This document shows positions 40,501 through 50,268 of a stretch of DNA of 64,000 nt, in pieces (position 1 is the stretch's first letter; each line of letters begins with the position of its first letter). Made by a program: the position numbers and the translations under genes. The DNA comes from Rhynchopus euleeides (Eukaryota > Euglenozoa > Diplonemea > Diplonemida > Diplonemidae): positions 496,001-560,000 of the forward strand of contig OY723282.1 of NCBI GenBank assembly GCA_963210315.1, given 5' to 3'. The notes under the pieces are model-generated. The model was not told where the DNA came from. It ran no database searches and was given only the letters and a program-made list of their open reading frames with translations.

Positions 40501-42167
40501 ATGGTGGTGGCGGGTCTTCCCCGGAGGGGAGGGGTGGGATCGTTGCCCTCTGCAGATGCCGCAGCAGCTGCTTGGGCCGCCGCAGATGCGGCGGCGGCCA
40601 GCGCTGCCGTGTCGTGGGGGGATTCGACGATCGCATTGGCGAGGGCCATGCGCACGGCCCGCTGGAAGGAGGAGGCGGGGATGTGGTAGGCCAGCGCATC
40701 CTGCGACACGCGGAAGGCGTGCCGCGCGCGGTGCGCAAACCACAGCGCCTCGAAGTGCACCACAGCCCCGCTGCGCGAGGCCCCGTCATACGACGCAGGG
40801 TAGACGCTTGACCCACCACCACCACCACCACCACCGCTCCCACCCCCATCCCCCTTGTCCCCTTCGGCGTCACCCCCCGCCCCGCCGGGGTGCTGCTCCT
40901 GCGCGGCGGGTGCTTCAGGGGCTGGCTCCTCCAGCCCGGGCATCAGGCAGGCCACCTTCCCCGACAGCAGGACGTGGCACCCCAGGACCCAGTCACCCGG
41001 GGAGGCCAGGAGGGTGCCTGCGGCGAGGAAAATGGGGCGTGCCCTGCGCGCCACGGCGTGGAGCCACCCGCTGCGCCAGCCGAGGAAGAAGCTGCTGAGA
41101 AAGGGGTGGGCCTGCAGCCGCGCCGCGATGAGGGTCCGGGTCTGGGCGTCGGGGCAGCGCGTCAGGGCGACAAACCGGGCGACGCACATCCGGAGCCTGA
41201 TGAAGGCCTGCAGGTCCTGCGCGCCCCTCCGGGGCGCGCGTTTGGTGCGCAGGAAGGCGGCAAGAGAGAGGGCTGCAGAGACGCAGGAAGCCCACCTCTT
41301 CGCCCTCGCATGCGACACGCCTTCATCGTATGACGTGGAGAAGACACGCGAGGCAGCCGCCAGCCGCAGCCTCTCCCCGATGCGCCCCTCCAGCCCCTCA
41401 AAGTATGCAGCGTCGCTGCGGTTCATAGCCTCCTTCCGCAGGCGGACCGCATCCCCGGTGTCAGGGGGGGGACGCCGCGACTGCCGCCGCACCCGCTGGG
41501 GCTGCGGTGCTGAGAACCACCCGCTGCCGATCGGGTTCCCGGCGAAGGAGGGCGGGAATGAGGGGAGGGGTCGGGGCGGTGGCGGTGGCGGTGTCGCCTG
41601 GAGCGGCCGCTTCGGAACCTGCGGTGCGCCGGATGGGGCTCGGAGTGAGGCTTCACGCGGCGTGCGCGGTGGGGGTGACGGGGTCTGGCGTGGGGTGCGC
41701 TGGTGATGGCGGCGCTTCGGCGAGGCTTCGGGCATCCCATCGTAGACAACGAGGCTTGGGGGTGGGTCCGGCCGCCGCGACCTTCGACGGGACCATGCGG
41801 GAGAGTCAGCGAGGTGCGACAGCTGGATTGTCTCAGCGGAGGTCAGCGGCATGCCGCAGGCCCCGCTGTCCAGCTGCGGCGCCTGATGTGTAATGCCATG
41901 CACCTGCAGGGAGCGGTACTTCCCCCTTGTGCCCGGGCTTGCCAAAGGAGAGGCCAACGAGGCGTTTGGGGATGCCGGCGCCGGGGAGACGGAAGGGCCC
42001 CCCTCGTCTGCGGACCCCTGGCGGTGGGGGTGCCCAGCCAGGCCCGCCAGGAGGGTGTTGACGTCGTCGACGGTGATGTCGATGGCGTTGACCCATCGCT
42101 CCTCGGCAACGCCGATCACGCCGGGCATGCACAGCCCTCCCAGGGTAATGCCTTCAAGGCTCGTCAT
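37461..42167 (-). CDS. Large protein with three cyclic-nucleotide-binding-like domains
   Basis: A 1568-residue intronless protein. I read three beta-roll regions resembling cNMP-binding domains. Domain 1 is at about 350-410, continuing after a Gly/Asp-rich insert at 460-500 (ARPIFLAAGTLLASPGDWVLGCHVLLSGKVAC). Domain 2 is at about 620-700 (CCFPPGATLCTQDA, then VAYVIVEGSAAYV). Domain 3 is at about 995-1105 (LPAGAVLRDVAP, GSAFGEARATGKRFHI, ATLWTLHLQDI). Domain 3 keeps FGE, but no phosphate-binding cassette is textbook, so ligand binding is uncertain. The remainder is Pro-, Ala- and Gly-rich linker, with a coiled-coil-like stretch near 1420-1460. It lies next to the adenylate cyclase at 34407-36608 on the same strand. 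The final 15 codons and stop are repeat-derived. ATG 42167 is the first in-frame ATG after a C-rich leader. Confidence 0.72.
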   Translation of the reverse strand: MTSLEGITLGGLCMPGVIGVAEERWVNAIDITVDDVNTLLAGLAGHPHRQGSADEGGPSVSPAPASPNASLASPLASPGTRGKYRSLQVHGITHQAPQLDSGACGMPLTSAETIQLSHLADSPAWSRRRSRRPDPPPSLVVYDGMPEASPKRRHHQRTPRQTPSPPPRTPREASLRAPSGAPQVPKRPLQATPPPPPPRPLPSFPPSFAGNPIGSGWFSAPQPQRVRRQSRRPPPDTGDAVRLRKEAMNRSDAAYFEGLEGRIGERLRLAAASRVFSTSYDEGVSHARAKRWASCVSAALSLAAFLRTKRAPRRGAQDLQAFIRLRMCVARFVALTRCPDAQTRTLIAARLQAHPFLSSFFLGWRSGWLHAVARRARPIFLAAGTLLASPGDWVLGCHVLLSGKVACLMPGLEEPAPEAPAAQEQHPGGAGGDAEGDKGDGGGSGGGGGGGGSSVYPASYDGASRSGAVVHFEALWFAHRARHAFRVSQDALAYHIPASSFQRAVRMALANAIVESPHDTAALAAAASAAAQAAAAASAEGNDPTPPLRGRPATTITTTSTSTAPQTHHGCLKPARLGDAGGAKPVEPSPAAAAPAQTTPAQLAASWRDISTAVRTAYMQAALPLTQEALASFLGFASLPEGGVRRILESAEACCFPPGATLCTQDARQDNVAYVIVEGSAAYVRQGKYPGTSRCIYRKSGEVDPSNDLARLGLGKAWGGGGGGGAEPHHRHRAESPAGWRPAVESGFEFHGLQLARQRAGRRAGQAKGGQHAQQQQQQPHRNTSPAAPVSKRPPMPHGISTASLGVTLGDGSVRGGGACNNVGSVAMASLRHHQAQRSGELPTPRHPRKLFANMSHASLLKVEPDPVLPAAPPLFDPDDIPDGSYACGRALRGGIVGVACLAGHPPDETVVCEQYVLAWKVALTCPAGMPPVQLPGISEVYLSLKSERAAALVTTPEFTAEYLVETLPIFRRMLAVQPPEDAGGAPQGHQQRLLCPTLKDQANLMISLKPFFNDLLKRFRFCTLPAGAVLRDVAPRMVGWCSRGVLSVTPASQHFATGFRKDIFTGSAFGEARATGKRFHIKSHTSATLWTLHLQDIVATFLKHVEALPVLGHIILGLPRGAGRLPGADSPRAAPNATRMQALCDHLLQHADAPPWFKLECAEWETLSRAGSRPTHTQGPISGVAPRFAKYVLDTHSGGTLSANDLPRDHPLVVLSESEVEADSVKRSLAFIKYDTDAASSERRVGLYRRLGQLRSLITKLKLVGVPAMLNPTPDDAADLHRILRLERLMGEADTRGQKVGCAEGVEPRAVHKPAPPPGRRGGEKQQPRQGGGASEKSPVDPGEPRGVVKRPKGCGDRPKGRGGVGLRDRLLRFSAAVTGRGKVLQLTSTERRNMVQQRKEANAAQRVAILKDLSAAKAARSEAEERIGAECRNAGFAGGGAGLFSELGSRWGDRDLRTGLVDYLTPASLQAEQVHYTSGKVAPPILLSRSIKYRPGEGVSVGLDDMFYAASAASRSGRGSQPGSQASCGGGGGGGGSAVGSSGPGSIPCGDYSTATGGLLSVSKIS

Positions 42168-42861
42168 TATGGCGGCAGGGGTGGGGGTGGTGGGGGTGGG
42201 GTGGGGGGTGAGGGTGTGGGGGCAGCACGCGCCAGCGGCACGGCGTCAAGCGTTTAATCGAGAGGGCGGGGTTAAGTGAGAGAGAGAGAGAGAGAGAGGG
42301 GGAGGGATCGACTTAATAACCAGAAAAGGGAGGTGAAACCAGGGCTTATTTTGTTTTTGTTTAAATCGTTGTTAGCAGAGTGTCACCGGCACGCATCGTG
42401 CCGGCGGTGTTGAGCGATCGATCAGCATAAAGAGGAGATGGGGGCAGCGGGCCCTCAGAGCTACGGCACGAAGCAGCAGGGATACCCTGGTTGTGTATTT
42501 GAAAGGGGGGTGGGAGGGGGGGTTGGTGTGCCCTGCGGGTGTGTTTGTGGTGTGATGTGCTGTGCTGTGCTGTGCTGAACGGGCCCAACCACAGTAGACA
42601 GAATCATGCCACAGAAGTGCTGGCTTCCCCTCCACTCCACTCACACAACGGGGGGGGGGGGGTCGGGGGAGGGGGAATGGGCTGTCTGACCGGCCCTCCT
42701 TCCCGCCCTGCTTGCCTGGATGAAGGGGAGAGATCTGGCCACCCAAGCCCTTGCGGTGTTGCCACACACAACATTGCGGCAACACCCCACCTCCCCCCTG
42801 CTTCGCCTGAGCGGAGAAGGGGCAAGGGGGCACCTTGCGATACCCACCACCACCGCCACTG
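42168..42861. other. Intergenic spacer
   Basis: No gene seen. C-rich sense leader of the upstream-lying gene (42175-42225), an AG microsatellite (about 42279-42300), a short TGTGCTGTGC repeat near 42556-42575 and a G tract at about 42650-42663. Confidence 0.55.
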
Positions 42862-43992
42862 TCACGTCACCCCGGTGCTTCGGGAGTGCGGCCGCCATGT
42901 CAGGAACACCTCGACACAATCTCTGTGCCCGCAGAACGCCGCGATGGAACGGGGGGTTGCGCCATTCCGCCTCGGCAGGTCGGGCCGAGCCCCCGCCTCC
43001 ATCAAGGCCACCACACAGCCTGCGTGCCCCATCTGCGCCGCGATGAACAGCGGCGCCACCCCGCTGGCATCGCAGGCATCGCACCGCGCACCCCCGCGCA
43101 GCAGCGCACGCACCACCCCGACATGCCCACGCCGCGCAGCGGCGCTCAGAGGGGGCGTGCCGCACCGGCCTGCAGACACTCTGGCACCGCCTGCCAGCAG
43201 CACCTCGACACAGCTGGCGTGCCCTGCAACCGCTGCTGCAAGGAGGGCGGTGCCGCCGCCTCTGTCCTGCACCTCCAGGTCAGTGCCCTGCTGCACCAGC
43301 TCTGCGAGGCAGGCCTCCTCCCCCTCCGCAGCAGCGGCGTGCAGCGCAGTGCCTCCCTGCGCCACGAGGGACGGACAGGCGCCGCGCTCCAGCAGGGCTT
43401 GGAGACACCCAGTGCTGCCCACCTGCACAGCCAGCATCAGGGGGGTCTCGCCCTGTCCGGCAGCACGGCTGTCTGGGTCGGCGCCCCAATCCAGCAGGGT
43501 GCGGACACAGTCAGGATGGCCCTGCAGCACGGCAGCCATGAGTGGCGTCACGCCGTCGTGCCTCGCGAGGGTGATGTCGGCCCCGCTGCGCATGAGGGTG
43601 TCGACGCAGCGGCTGTCGCCGTAGAGTGCGGAGATGAGCAGCGGCGTCGCGCCGTCGCGGCAGCGCAGGTTTGGGGATGCCCCTTCTGCAAGGAGGGCCG
43701 CGGCGCACGCCGCGTTGCCGCAGAGCACCGCGACGAGGAGGGGGGCCGCACCGTTGGCGGAGGGCAGGTCGGGGCAGGCACCCCAGTCGAGGAGTGCCTC
43801 GGTGCAGCTGAGGTTCCCAGCGCGTGCTGCGGCCATCAGGGGTGTGGCGGCGGTGGCCCCGTGTGGCTGCACGGCTGCATTAGTGCTGGTGCCTGCGGCG
43901 GCAAGCCTGCGTATGAGGGGTGCGTTGCCGGAGGAGGCTGCGGCGAACATGCTTTCGGCGGCATCGGTGGCGGGGCTGTGTGGTGCGTCCAT
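42862..43992 (-). CDS. Ankyrin repeat protein
   Basis: A 376-residue protein made almost entirely of ankyrin repeats: about ten units of 33-35 residues from residue 12 to the end, with the usual G-x-TPL-x-x-A, G-x-x-x-C/V-x-x-LL and G-A-D/C-x-x motifs (for example GVTPLMAAVLQGHPDCVRTLLDWGADPD). Cys is unusually frequent at the helix 2 position. No other domain is visible, so a protein-binding scaffold is the only supportable role. The frame runs open upstream to 44169 but contains no ATG there. ATG 43992 follows a run of C/T, and the first repeat begins soon after it. Confidence 0.82.
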   Translation of the reverse strand: MDAPHSPATDAAESMFAAASSGNAPLIRRLAAAGTSTNAAVQPHGATAATPLMAAARAGNLSCTEALLDWGACPDLPSANGAAPLLVAVLCGNAACAAALLAEGASPNLRCRDGATPLLISALYGDSRCVDTLMRSGADITLARHDGVTPLMAAVLQGHPDCVRTLLDWGADPDSRAAGQGETPLMLAVQVGSTGCLQALLERGACPSLVAQGGTALHAAAAEGEEACLAELVQQGTDLEVQDRGGGTALLAAAVAGHASCVEVLLAGGARVSAGRCGTPPLSAAARRGHVGVVRALLRGGARCDACDASGVAPLFIAAQMGHAGCVVALMEAGARPDLPRRNGATPRSIAAFCGHRDCVEVFLTWRPHSRSTGVT

Positions 43993-44518
43993 CAGGAGGG
44001 AGGGGGGTGGGGGGGGCGAGGAGGCGGCTTCGGCTGCCGAAGAAGAATACCCCACGACGGTGTTTGCCACGGGAGGTGTGACACTGCGGCCTCGCTTCAG
44101 TGGACGAGGGCTGGTTGCATGGGTTCTGTGTACGGAGGTCGGCCGCACTGGTGGGGCCCCAGGTTGCACTCTGCGAGTGCTCTAACAAGCGGGTGTGGGT
44201 GGTGGTGGCGGCAATTTGTGGCAAGAACAAAAATGTGACCGCGCGGTATATATTTTTTTGGGAAGCGAGGTGGCGGGCTGTGGGTTAGCGCCGGTGCAAG
44301 AAACGGAACAGCTTGGTGCAGCGAGATAGCCCTCATCTCAGTGAGCCTAACCCACCTCCCGGAAGGGAGGTGGCCCGCTGGTGAGCCGGGTTTTGTTTGT
44401 GCGCACGAACGGCAGTTGTGTGACTCACAAAAAACCTGGTGGCAAAGTGGCATGTTTTGCCACGCAGTGGCACAGAGCGAACTGAGAAGGTTGAGTGCCT
44501 CAGCGCCTTGGCCCAGCA
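43993..44518. other. Intergenic spacer with dispersed motifs
   Basis: No gene seen. Contains GGGTTTTGTTTGTGCGCACGA (about 44387-44407) and, 35 bp further on, the GTGGCA...CACAGAGCGAA motif (about 44440-44482). Both recur in other spacers. The bases just right of here (44519-44627) are the out-of-frame continuation of the cyclase gene. Confidence 0.5.
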
Positions 44519-44767
44519 TCATGCGTCAAGCAGTTCAAACACGACAGGGACGTGCACCCGGCTGTGTGGGAGTACCAAGCTGCTGGGAGACAGCGCTGCC
44601 TGCAGTGCGCCTAGGGGTCTGTCAGCGTCAGCCGTGGTGTAGAGGCACCGCACGCCAGCATCGCGTGCCACACGCCACACCTGCAGGCAGGCCTCCACCG
44701 TTCGACCTGCAGCAGTCACGAAGCGCTGTGTGCTGGTACCCACATCCCCGTGGTGCACCGTCCCCCC
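44519..44767 (-). pseudogene. Out-of-frame 3' continuation of the cyclase gene
   Basis: About 80 codons in the shifted frame. They match the end of the degenerate cyclase domain of the paralogue (VHHGDVGTSTQRFVTAAG, then EACLQVWRVARDAGVRCLY) and finish in a unique tail. Not a separate gene. Confidence 0.85.
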
Positions 44768-46655
44768 TCGCAAGGCCAAGCGTCATGTCTTCACCGGAGG
44801 GGGACCGCAGCACACGCTGTGCGAAGCTGACGGCGTTCTCTGCGTGCACAGGCACAGCATGCACGAGGTTCCACCCGACGAACACGTGCTCCCCGAGCAG
44901 CGTGATGAGGGTGCCGCGGCTCTGCTGCAGCAGAGGCATCACAGCCTCCAGGGATTCGCTGATGTTTGGCTCAACATTTGGCGGCGTCTGCACATGCGCA
45001 GTGTCAGTGGCGTTGCCGCAGAGTGTCACAGCAGCGACAGTGGCACTCTTCTCCTGCAGCGGTGCCGCAACCGTCCGCACGAAAGCACGCCCGGATCCTG
45101 AGTTCGCTAGGCACATCTCCAGCTGCTGCGGTATGGCTTGCAGCGGGTGGCTTTGCCTGCCTGCCAGGCCTTCAGGCCACAAGTGGCGCGTGGACAAGGC
45201 CTCGCTCACACCCTTCAGGTCGGCAGCCACTGCCGGACCTGCCACAGCAGGCAGGCATGTGCCGCCGACGTGCGCCCACAGGTCTGCAGGCACGGCCACC
45301 GCACCAGGCAAACACACACCCTCGAGACGCGCAGCCACGTTCACGGTGTGCCCGAAGTAGTCCACACGCCCCGTCAGTACGTTCGTCTCCAGCGTCACAG
45401 GCCCGTGGTTCACACCGATGCGCACCGTCAGCCCGCCCCACAGATCAGTGCGGTGGCAGATCGGGACCTCCAGCAGTGCTGCAGGCCACTGTGCATCAAG
45501 AAGCTGTTGCTGCACCGCGAGCCCGAAGTCCACCGCAATACGTGCCTCCTCGAAAGCAACCATGAAGGCGTCCCCGATCGTCTTCACCTCGTAACCGCCC
45601 AGCCTTCTGATCGCCTCACGTATCACCATGTTGTGCGTCTGCATCGCCTTCTTCATCGCCTCGGGTGCCGCCTCCCAGATCGATGTCGACGCACGCACAT
45701 CTGTGAACACGATTGTCGCCATCTCACTGATCGTCCCTGGCACATCCACTGCCACAATCCGCGACTTGTCCTCGTCACGGTGCAGCTGCTCGAACAGCGC
45801 CTCCGGGAGGTAGGGCCGGTACGCACGCAGGTTCTGCTCCAGACGCTGCAATGCCCCGTGCATCGCTACAGGCAGCCGCCCCTCCGCCTCCGCCTCCTGC
45901 AGCATCTCCGCCACGGTGTCGACGTCGTACCCCGCCAGCAGCTTGGCAATCGCCTCCACAGTCTTAATGGTGTGCGCCATGGCCGCCTGCTCCTTCTCTG
46001 CTGTGTCTGCAAAGCTGCGTGTTGCCGCGAAGTCAACCAGCAGCACCACGAGCGACGCAGACGCCTCAATGATGGACTTATTGACCTGAAAAGTGCACGG
46101 CGGGTCGGTGCACCTCACGTGATCCCTTGCAAGCTCCCACCGGTACCAGTCGGGCGCTGAACCTGGCAGGTCGAATAGCCCGAAGCGGTACAGCTGCTCC
46201 AACGTCGCAACAACGACCCACAGCGTGGCAACCGCGATCAGCCCTGTTGCGAACCACCTCCCGAGACCAATAACTAGCGACAGGTCTGCGAGCAACACAA
46301 ACACGGGCCACACTGGCCGACTGCCAAGGCAGCGCACATTGTAGTCGTTCAGGATGACAGATATCGAAAGGATGCCAAGGAGGGCACGCACCATGGCACG
46401 CGAGATGTCCACCCCACACACGCATAGGATGACAATTGCGGACGTCGGTGCCACCACCGTGAGCCACGCTGCGATCTGTATGGGCCACTGATGGGTAAGC
46501 ACGGCTGTCGACACCGCAACCATGCCACCCAAGCTGCTGCAGAACAGCAGCCGCCTGTTGCTCCGCGCCTTGCCCTTCAGCCTCCCGTCCATCGATATCA
46601 TACGCTCGAACCATGCAAACGCAGCTCGCTGCACCGCAGATCGAATGCCATGCAT
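44628..46655 (-). CDS. Membrane adenylate cyclase, class III; 3' end frameshifted
   Basis: A 675-residue reading frame and paralogue of the cyclase at 34407. Membrane module about 35-220, linker helix to residue 292, catalytic domain about 310-490 with every key residue: Asp319, Lys358, Asp362, Asp432, Asn439, Arg443. It is therefore predicted to be an active adenylate cyclase. The second, degenerate cyclase domain is cut: at a run of six C (44762-44767) there is one extra base relative to the paralogue, and the frame leaves the family sequence after DMTLGLA. The family sequence resumes in another frame and ends at 44519. This is either a real truncation or a homopolymer sequencing error; catalysis should not depend on it. 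ATG 46655 follows a polypyrimidine run and CAG. Confidence 0.87.
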   Translation of the reverse strand: MHGIRSAVQRAAFAWFERMISMDGRLKGKARSNRRLLFCSSLGGMVAVSTAVLTHQWPIQIAAWLTVVAPTSAIVILCVCGVDISRAMVRALLGILSISVILNDYNVRCLGSRPVWPVFVLLADLSLVIGLGRWFATGLIAVATLWVVVATLEQLYRFGLFDLPGSAPDWYRWELARDHVRCTDPPCTFQVNKSIIEASASLVVLLVDFAATRSFADTAEKEQAAMAHTIKTVEAIAKLLAGYDVDTVAEMLQEAEAEGRLPVAMHGALQRLEQNLRAYRPYLPEALFEQLHRDEDKSRIVAVDVPGTISEMATIVFTDVRASTSIWEAAPEAMKKAMQTHNMVIREAIRRLGGYEVKTIGDAFMVAFEEARIAVDFGLAVQQQLLDAQWPAALLEVPICHRTDLWGGLTVRIGVNHGPVTLETNVLTGRVDYFGHTVNVAARLEGVCLPGAVAVPADLWAHVGGTCLPAVAGPAVAADLKGVSEALSTRHLWPEGLAGRQSHPLQAIPQQLEMCLANSGSGRAFVRTVAAPLQEKSATVAAVTLCGNATDTAHVQTPPNVEPNISESLEAVMPLLQQSRGTLITLLGEHVFVGWNLVHAVPVHAENAVSFAQRVLRSPSGEDMTLGLARGDGAPRGCGYQHTALRDCCRSNGGGLPAGVACGTRCWRAVPLHHG

Positions 46656-47494
46656 TGCCCTCGAGGGATCCAGGCCTGCTGAACGGCAGAACGGGAAGGA
46701 AAGGTGTTGCCCGCCAGAAGCCTGCGCGTCGGTGTGGAGGTATGGGGCGGAGATCAAAACAAGGAGGCATCCCGGGCCCGCGCCCCCAGTCACGCCAGTG
46801 ATGGTGATAAACAGAGGGCTTGGGCAGTCGGTGCCCCCCCTGTCTCAGAACCGTGGCGTTCTCATTTAGGGCGTGCCCTTTGCTTATACTCGGCACCTCT
46901 CCTTTGCCGCCTCCGTGTTTTGTGATCGGGTCTGTGTGGGGCAACCAGGACACCTTTCTGGAAGGCCCCACGCAGGGGCAGTGGGGGATGCCTCCTATTG
47001 CTCTGTGGGGCAGGTTGTTCCTCTGCCCCCCCCCCCCCCCCGTTCGTCAAAACACATTTTGAAGGTGCACATGTTTTCATCGCTTCTGCCACAAGAATTG
47101 GCCTTGGCAAGGCGAGCGAGACAGCACTTTGCGGTGCTTCACTTCTTGACAACATGTTTTGCAGCATGACCAGCACGAACACCACATGGGCTACTTAAGG
47201 TGCATCACCTCCCTGTTTACAAGCAACACGGGGTGAAGGGGGCTTGGCTCTAAAGCACCTCCATTGAGCAGAGTAGGCGCAGAGCGACGACCCCCTCTCC
47301 CCACTCCCCACCACGCCATCGTATTTAGCAGAACGGGTACATAAAGGCCCACCCCAGAAGGGGTGGGCAGAAACATTTCAGTGAGTGCTGGGAGCCGCCC
47401 CCTCCGAGGGGCCCCCACTCGTTGTGTAAATGGCGCACAGCTGGGGGTTCCCTCAGATGTGCTCTGCCGAGCGGTCGGGCTACCTCAGGCTCTC
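46656..47494. other. Intergenic spacer
   Basis: No gene seen. The first 90 bases are the pyrimidine-rich leader of the cyclase. A 13-base C tract lies near 47028-47041. The rest is mixed sequence with no recognisable feature. Confidence 0.5.
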
Positions 47495-48553
47495 TCAGGC
47501 GACCTCAACGCGGCGGATGTCGTCGACCCCCTGCCGCGTGAGGCACCGTTTGATAGCCGAGCTGTCAGTGGGCTTTACCCCAAGCGACTGGTCAATGGCG
47601 TAGAGTTTCCGGCTCCCGTTGGCGTGGGTGACGAGGACACGCAGGTTCGCTGTATTCTCGCACACACTCTCGCCCCCAGGGAGGCGCCATGCATTGCGCA
47701 TCATCAGCTCGTAGTGGTCGTCGTTGTCGATGGAGGCGCTGACGGACCGCTGGTATTCCAGGAACTCCGGGAGGGTCACCACGGCATCCCCATTGCCATC
47801 CCAGTGCTCGGTGAGGTGCTGGAGCACGTCTTCGGCTGTCTTGGAGCCCGCGAGCACGCCGGGGTGTTGGGAGGTGTCATAGGCCCGCGACAGCTCTTCC
47901 AGCGTGATGGTGCCATCCTTGTTGCGGTCCAGCGTGAGAAAGGCTGCCAGGATAAGCCCCTTGCGCCTCTCGGGCAGCGGGCCCCGCACGGCACGGAGGA
48001 ACTCCGAGCACTGCACAGCCCCGTCCTGGTTGGTGTCGAAGAGATCCAGCAGCGTGTCCATGTCGCCGTCGGACACCTCGCAGCCGCAGCGGTGGAGGCC
48101 TGTCTGCAGCTCCACCTTGGAGAGCGTGCCTGACCTGTTTTTGTCGATGACCCGGAAGCACCTCGCGAGCGATTCGATGTTGTTGCCGGTGCGTTTGAGA
48201 AGCACGCGGCGCACATCGCGCACGATGTTCCGCGAGCTCGGCGTGGCAGCCGGGCAGGGCCGCAGCCCGAACAGCCCATCCGCAAACTCGGCAAATGTGA
48301 GCAGCCCATTGTCGTTCGTGTCGTAGCGGTCAAAGAGGGCTGATGCCTCCTCACGAGATGCACCGATGGGATACTTGTCGAGCAGCGTGGAAAACTCTGC
48401 AGGCGATATGGTGCCTGTCGCGTCGCTGTCGTGTATTTTAAACAGGCGCTGCAGCTCGCGGCTCAGCTGATGCGGTTCAGCCCATCCTTTGCGAAGCTCG
48501 ACCATGCTCTGCAACCTCCGCTGCACCTCGTCAACCCGAATGTCCATGTCCAT
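47495..48553 (-). CDS. Calcyphosin-like EF-hand calcium-binding protein
   Basis: A 352-residue protein with five well-formed EF-hand loops: 42-53 (DSDATGTISPAE), 78-89 (DTNDNGLLTFAE), 137-148 (DKNRSGTLSKVE), 173-184 (DTNQDGAVQCSE) and 209-220 (DRNKDGTITLEE). A sixth at 252-263 is less regular. The stretch LPEFLEYQRSVSASIDNDDHYELMMRNAWRL matches the conserved C-terminus of calcyphosin/CAPSL proteins, calcium sensors often linked to motile cilia. A further 60-residue tail with a UBX-like strand pattern is unusual. ATG 48553 is chosen over the upstream ATG 48643 because CACACAG immediately precedes it as a likely acceptor; a GTG-initiated extension has no support. Confidence 0.85.
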   Translation of the reverse strand: MDMDIRVDEVQRRLQSMVELRKGWAEPHQLSRELQRLFKIHDSDATGTISPAEFSTLLDKYPIGASREEASALFDRYDTNDNGLLTFAEFADGLFGLRPCPAATPSSRNIVRDVRRVLLKRTGNNIESLARCFRVIDKNRSGTLSKVELQTGLHRCGCEVSDGDMDTLLDLFDTNQDGAVQCSEFLRAVRGPLPERRKGLILAAFLTLDRNKDGTITLEELSRAYDTSQHPGVLAGSKTAEDVLQHLTEHWDGNGDAVVTLPEFLEYQRSVSASIDNDDHYELMMRNAWRLPGGESVCENTANLRVLVTHANGSRKLYAIDQSLGVKPTDSSAIKRCLTRQGVDDIRRVEVA

Positions 48554-50268
48554 CTGTGTGCAGCGCCTGTCTGGTGGTGTCGGTGCAGGGCGAGCGATTC
48601 CTGACAAGGAGCACCGGCTGAGGGTGTCGGGATGTACAAACATGCAGGTGGCAGAGGGGGTAGTGAAATCGAAATTGAAGGGAGCACAAGAATGATCACC
48701 CTTCACTCGTTATGCAGGTTGGGGCAGAGGGGGGGGGGGGGGTGGGAGGGGTTGCCGCGAAACGCAGCACAAATCGACCTGTGGATGAGGTGGGCTCTGC
48801 ATCGTGGCACTATCAAACTCAATGATCTGCCCATTTCGTGCGCCATTGCATGAGGCCAAATGGGGGTTGTGGCGCAAATCCGAATTCAGGAGAACGAAAA
48901 GGAAATTCTCAATTACGTGTAAAGAGCCCGGGTTTTGTTTGTGCATTGTGTGCACGAGCGGCACGAACACACATACACAACACCCTCACACACACACACA
49001 CACCACGCCTTTTGTTTCGTGTACGTCGCACTGAGAGAACTCCGATGCATACATACCCAAACGCGCTGCTGCATGGTGACATTCTGCACAGATCTCTGTC
49101 TCTCTCAAGAATACCGCCACGGGGTTGTTGCGGGGGAGATTAGGAGGGCGGGGAAGAGCTTGGTGATGGGGTGAGATCGCTCCCGGTACTCCGCGATCTA
49201 CCTGAAAGTACGGAAAATGAAGGGGTGGGATACATATGAGCAGCAGCTATAACTCCCAGGCACCGCTGCCTACGACAGCAGCGGAAGAGGTCATAGTGGT
49301 CTCCACCGTGCCACCCCCGTGTTTAAGCCCCCCCCCGGCCGAAATTGGCCTCCAGGGGCGGGGGCCTAAACACGGGGGGGTCCCAGGTATTGGGGAAAAA
49401 CCCGAGAGATGAAATGCCGCGGTAGTGATGATCCCCCATGTTTCTTTGGCAGCATCGTCCAAAAAGTTGCGTTGACGCTTCCCCAGAGACGGATGCGGTG
49501 ACCTTCCCCACAGAGCCCTGAAGCCTGGCTATCCTGGCGATGAACCGGTAAAAACTATCTGTGCCCCCGCTGGATCGTAAAGAGACATTAAACGAGACAA
49601 CAAACCAATTGTTACCAAAAGTTGCTTTGTTGGGACGCAAACCCCACTCTTTGTGTACACCACCACTCCCCAGTCTGATGAAGTTATGTGAGCGGGGCCG
49701 CACGACCCAGCTAAAGGCACAGAAAGTTCCCCCAGTTGGCTACGCCAAACTAGCAACAAAAAATTGCTGCAGCAGAAAATTTCCGCACCAGTGGCAGCGG
49801 AAGTCGGTGTTCTTCAAAACGCAGAACACCCCCAGCCCGCTTGAGGGTGGGTGTGCAGAAAGCGATCGCAAGTATCTGCGTGGCAAAAAGGTCTTCGAAC
49901 AACCTTTCACCAGCCGCCCCTGGCACCCTCCCCCTTGTGGGGATGCCAGAACACTTCTCTGGAGCAGGTTCTGAAGAGGATCAAAGAGACGTCGAGAGTA
50001 GCTGTCACGGCGCTGTCATATCAGTTATCATGGAAATGACAGACATCATATGACTTGTCAAGCGCGTAGGAAGAGCGTCGGACTGGGGCTGCAGAAGAGA
50101 GCCCTGCCGTATTCGTGCGTAGGATGATGACCGCATGTCCCGCCCCCTAAGCGTCTGCAGATGCGTTGCGTGCCAGGGGGGCCTCGGCACGGCAGTGAAC
50201 GCATCCACTTTCCGTTGACAAACCGAGACTGGTGTATTGAGACCAAGGGGTGGCGCATGCATCGGGTG
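48554..50268. other. Intergenic spacer with dispersed repeat D
   Basis: No gene seen in 1.7 kb. G tract at about 48730-48744, CA repeats near 48985-49003, the TTTTGTTTGTGC motif (about 48929-48957), and repeat D copy at 49545-49865. The stretch 50040-50268 is mixed sequence. Confidence 0.55.
49545..49865 (+). repeat. Dispersed repeat D, second copy
   Basis: Matches 37020-37330 at roughly 85 percent by eye, with the same order of blocks (CTGTGCCCCCGCTGGATCG, GACAACAAACCAATTG, CAGAAAGTTCCCCCAGTTGG, CGCAGAACACCCC). About 30 bp of sequence differs in length between blocks. Confidence 0.75.

Noticed and set aside
42862..44169. Longer ankyrin protein starting at 44169
   Set aside because: The codon there is GTG, and no ATG exists in frame before 43992.
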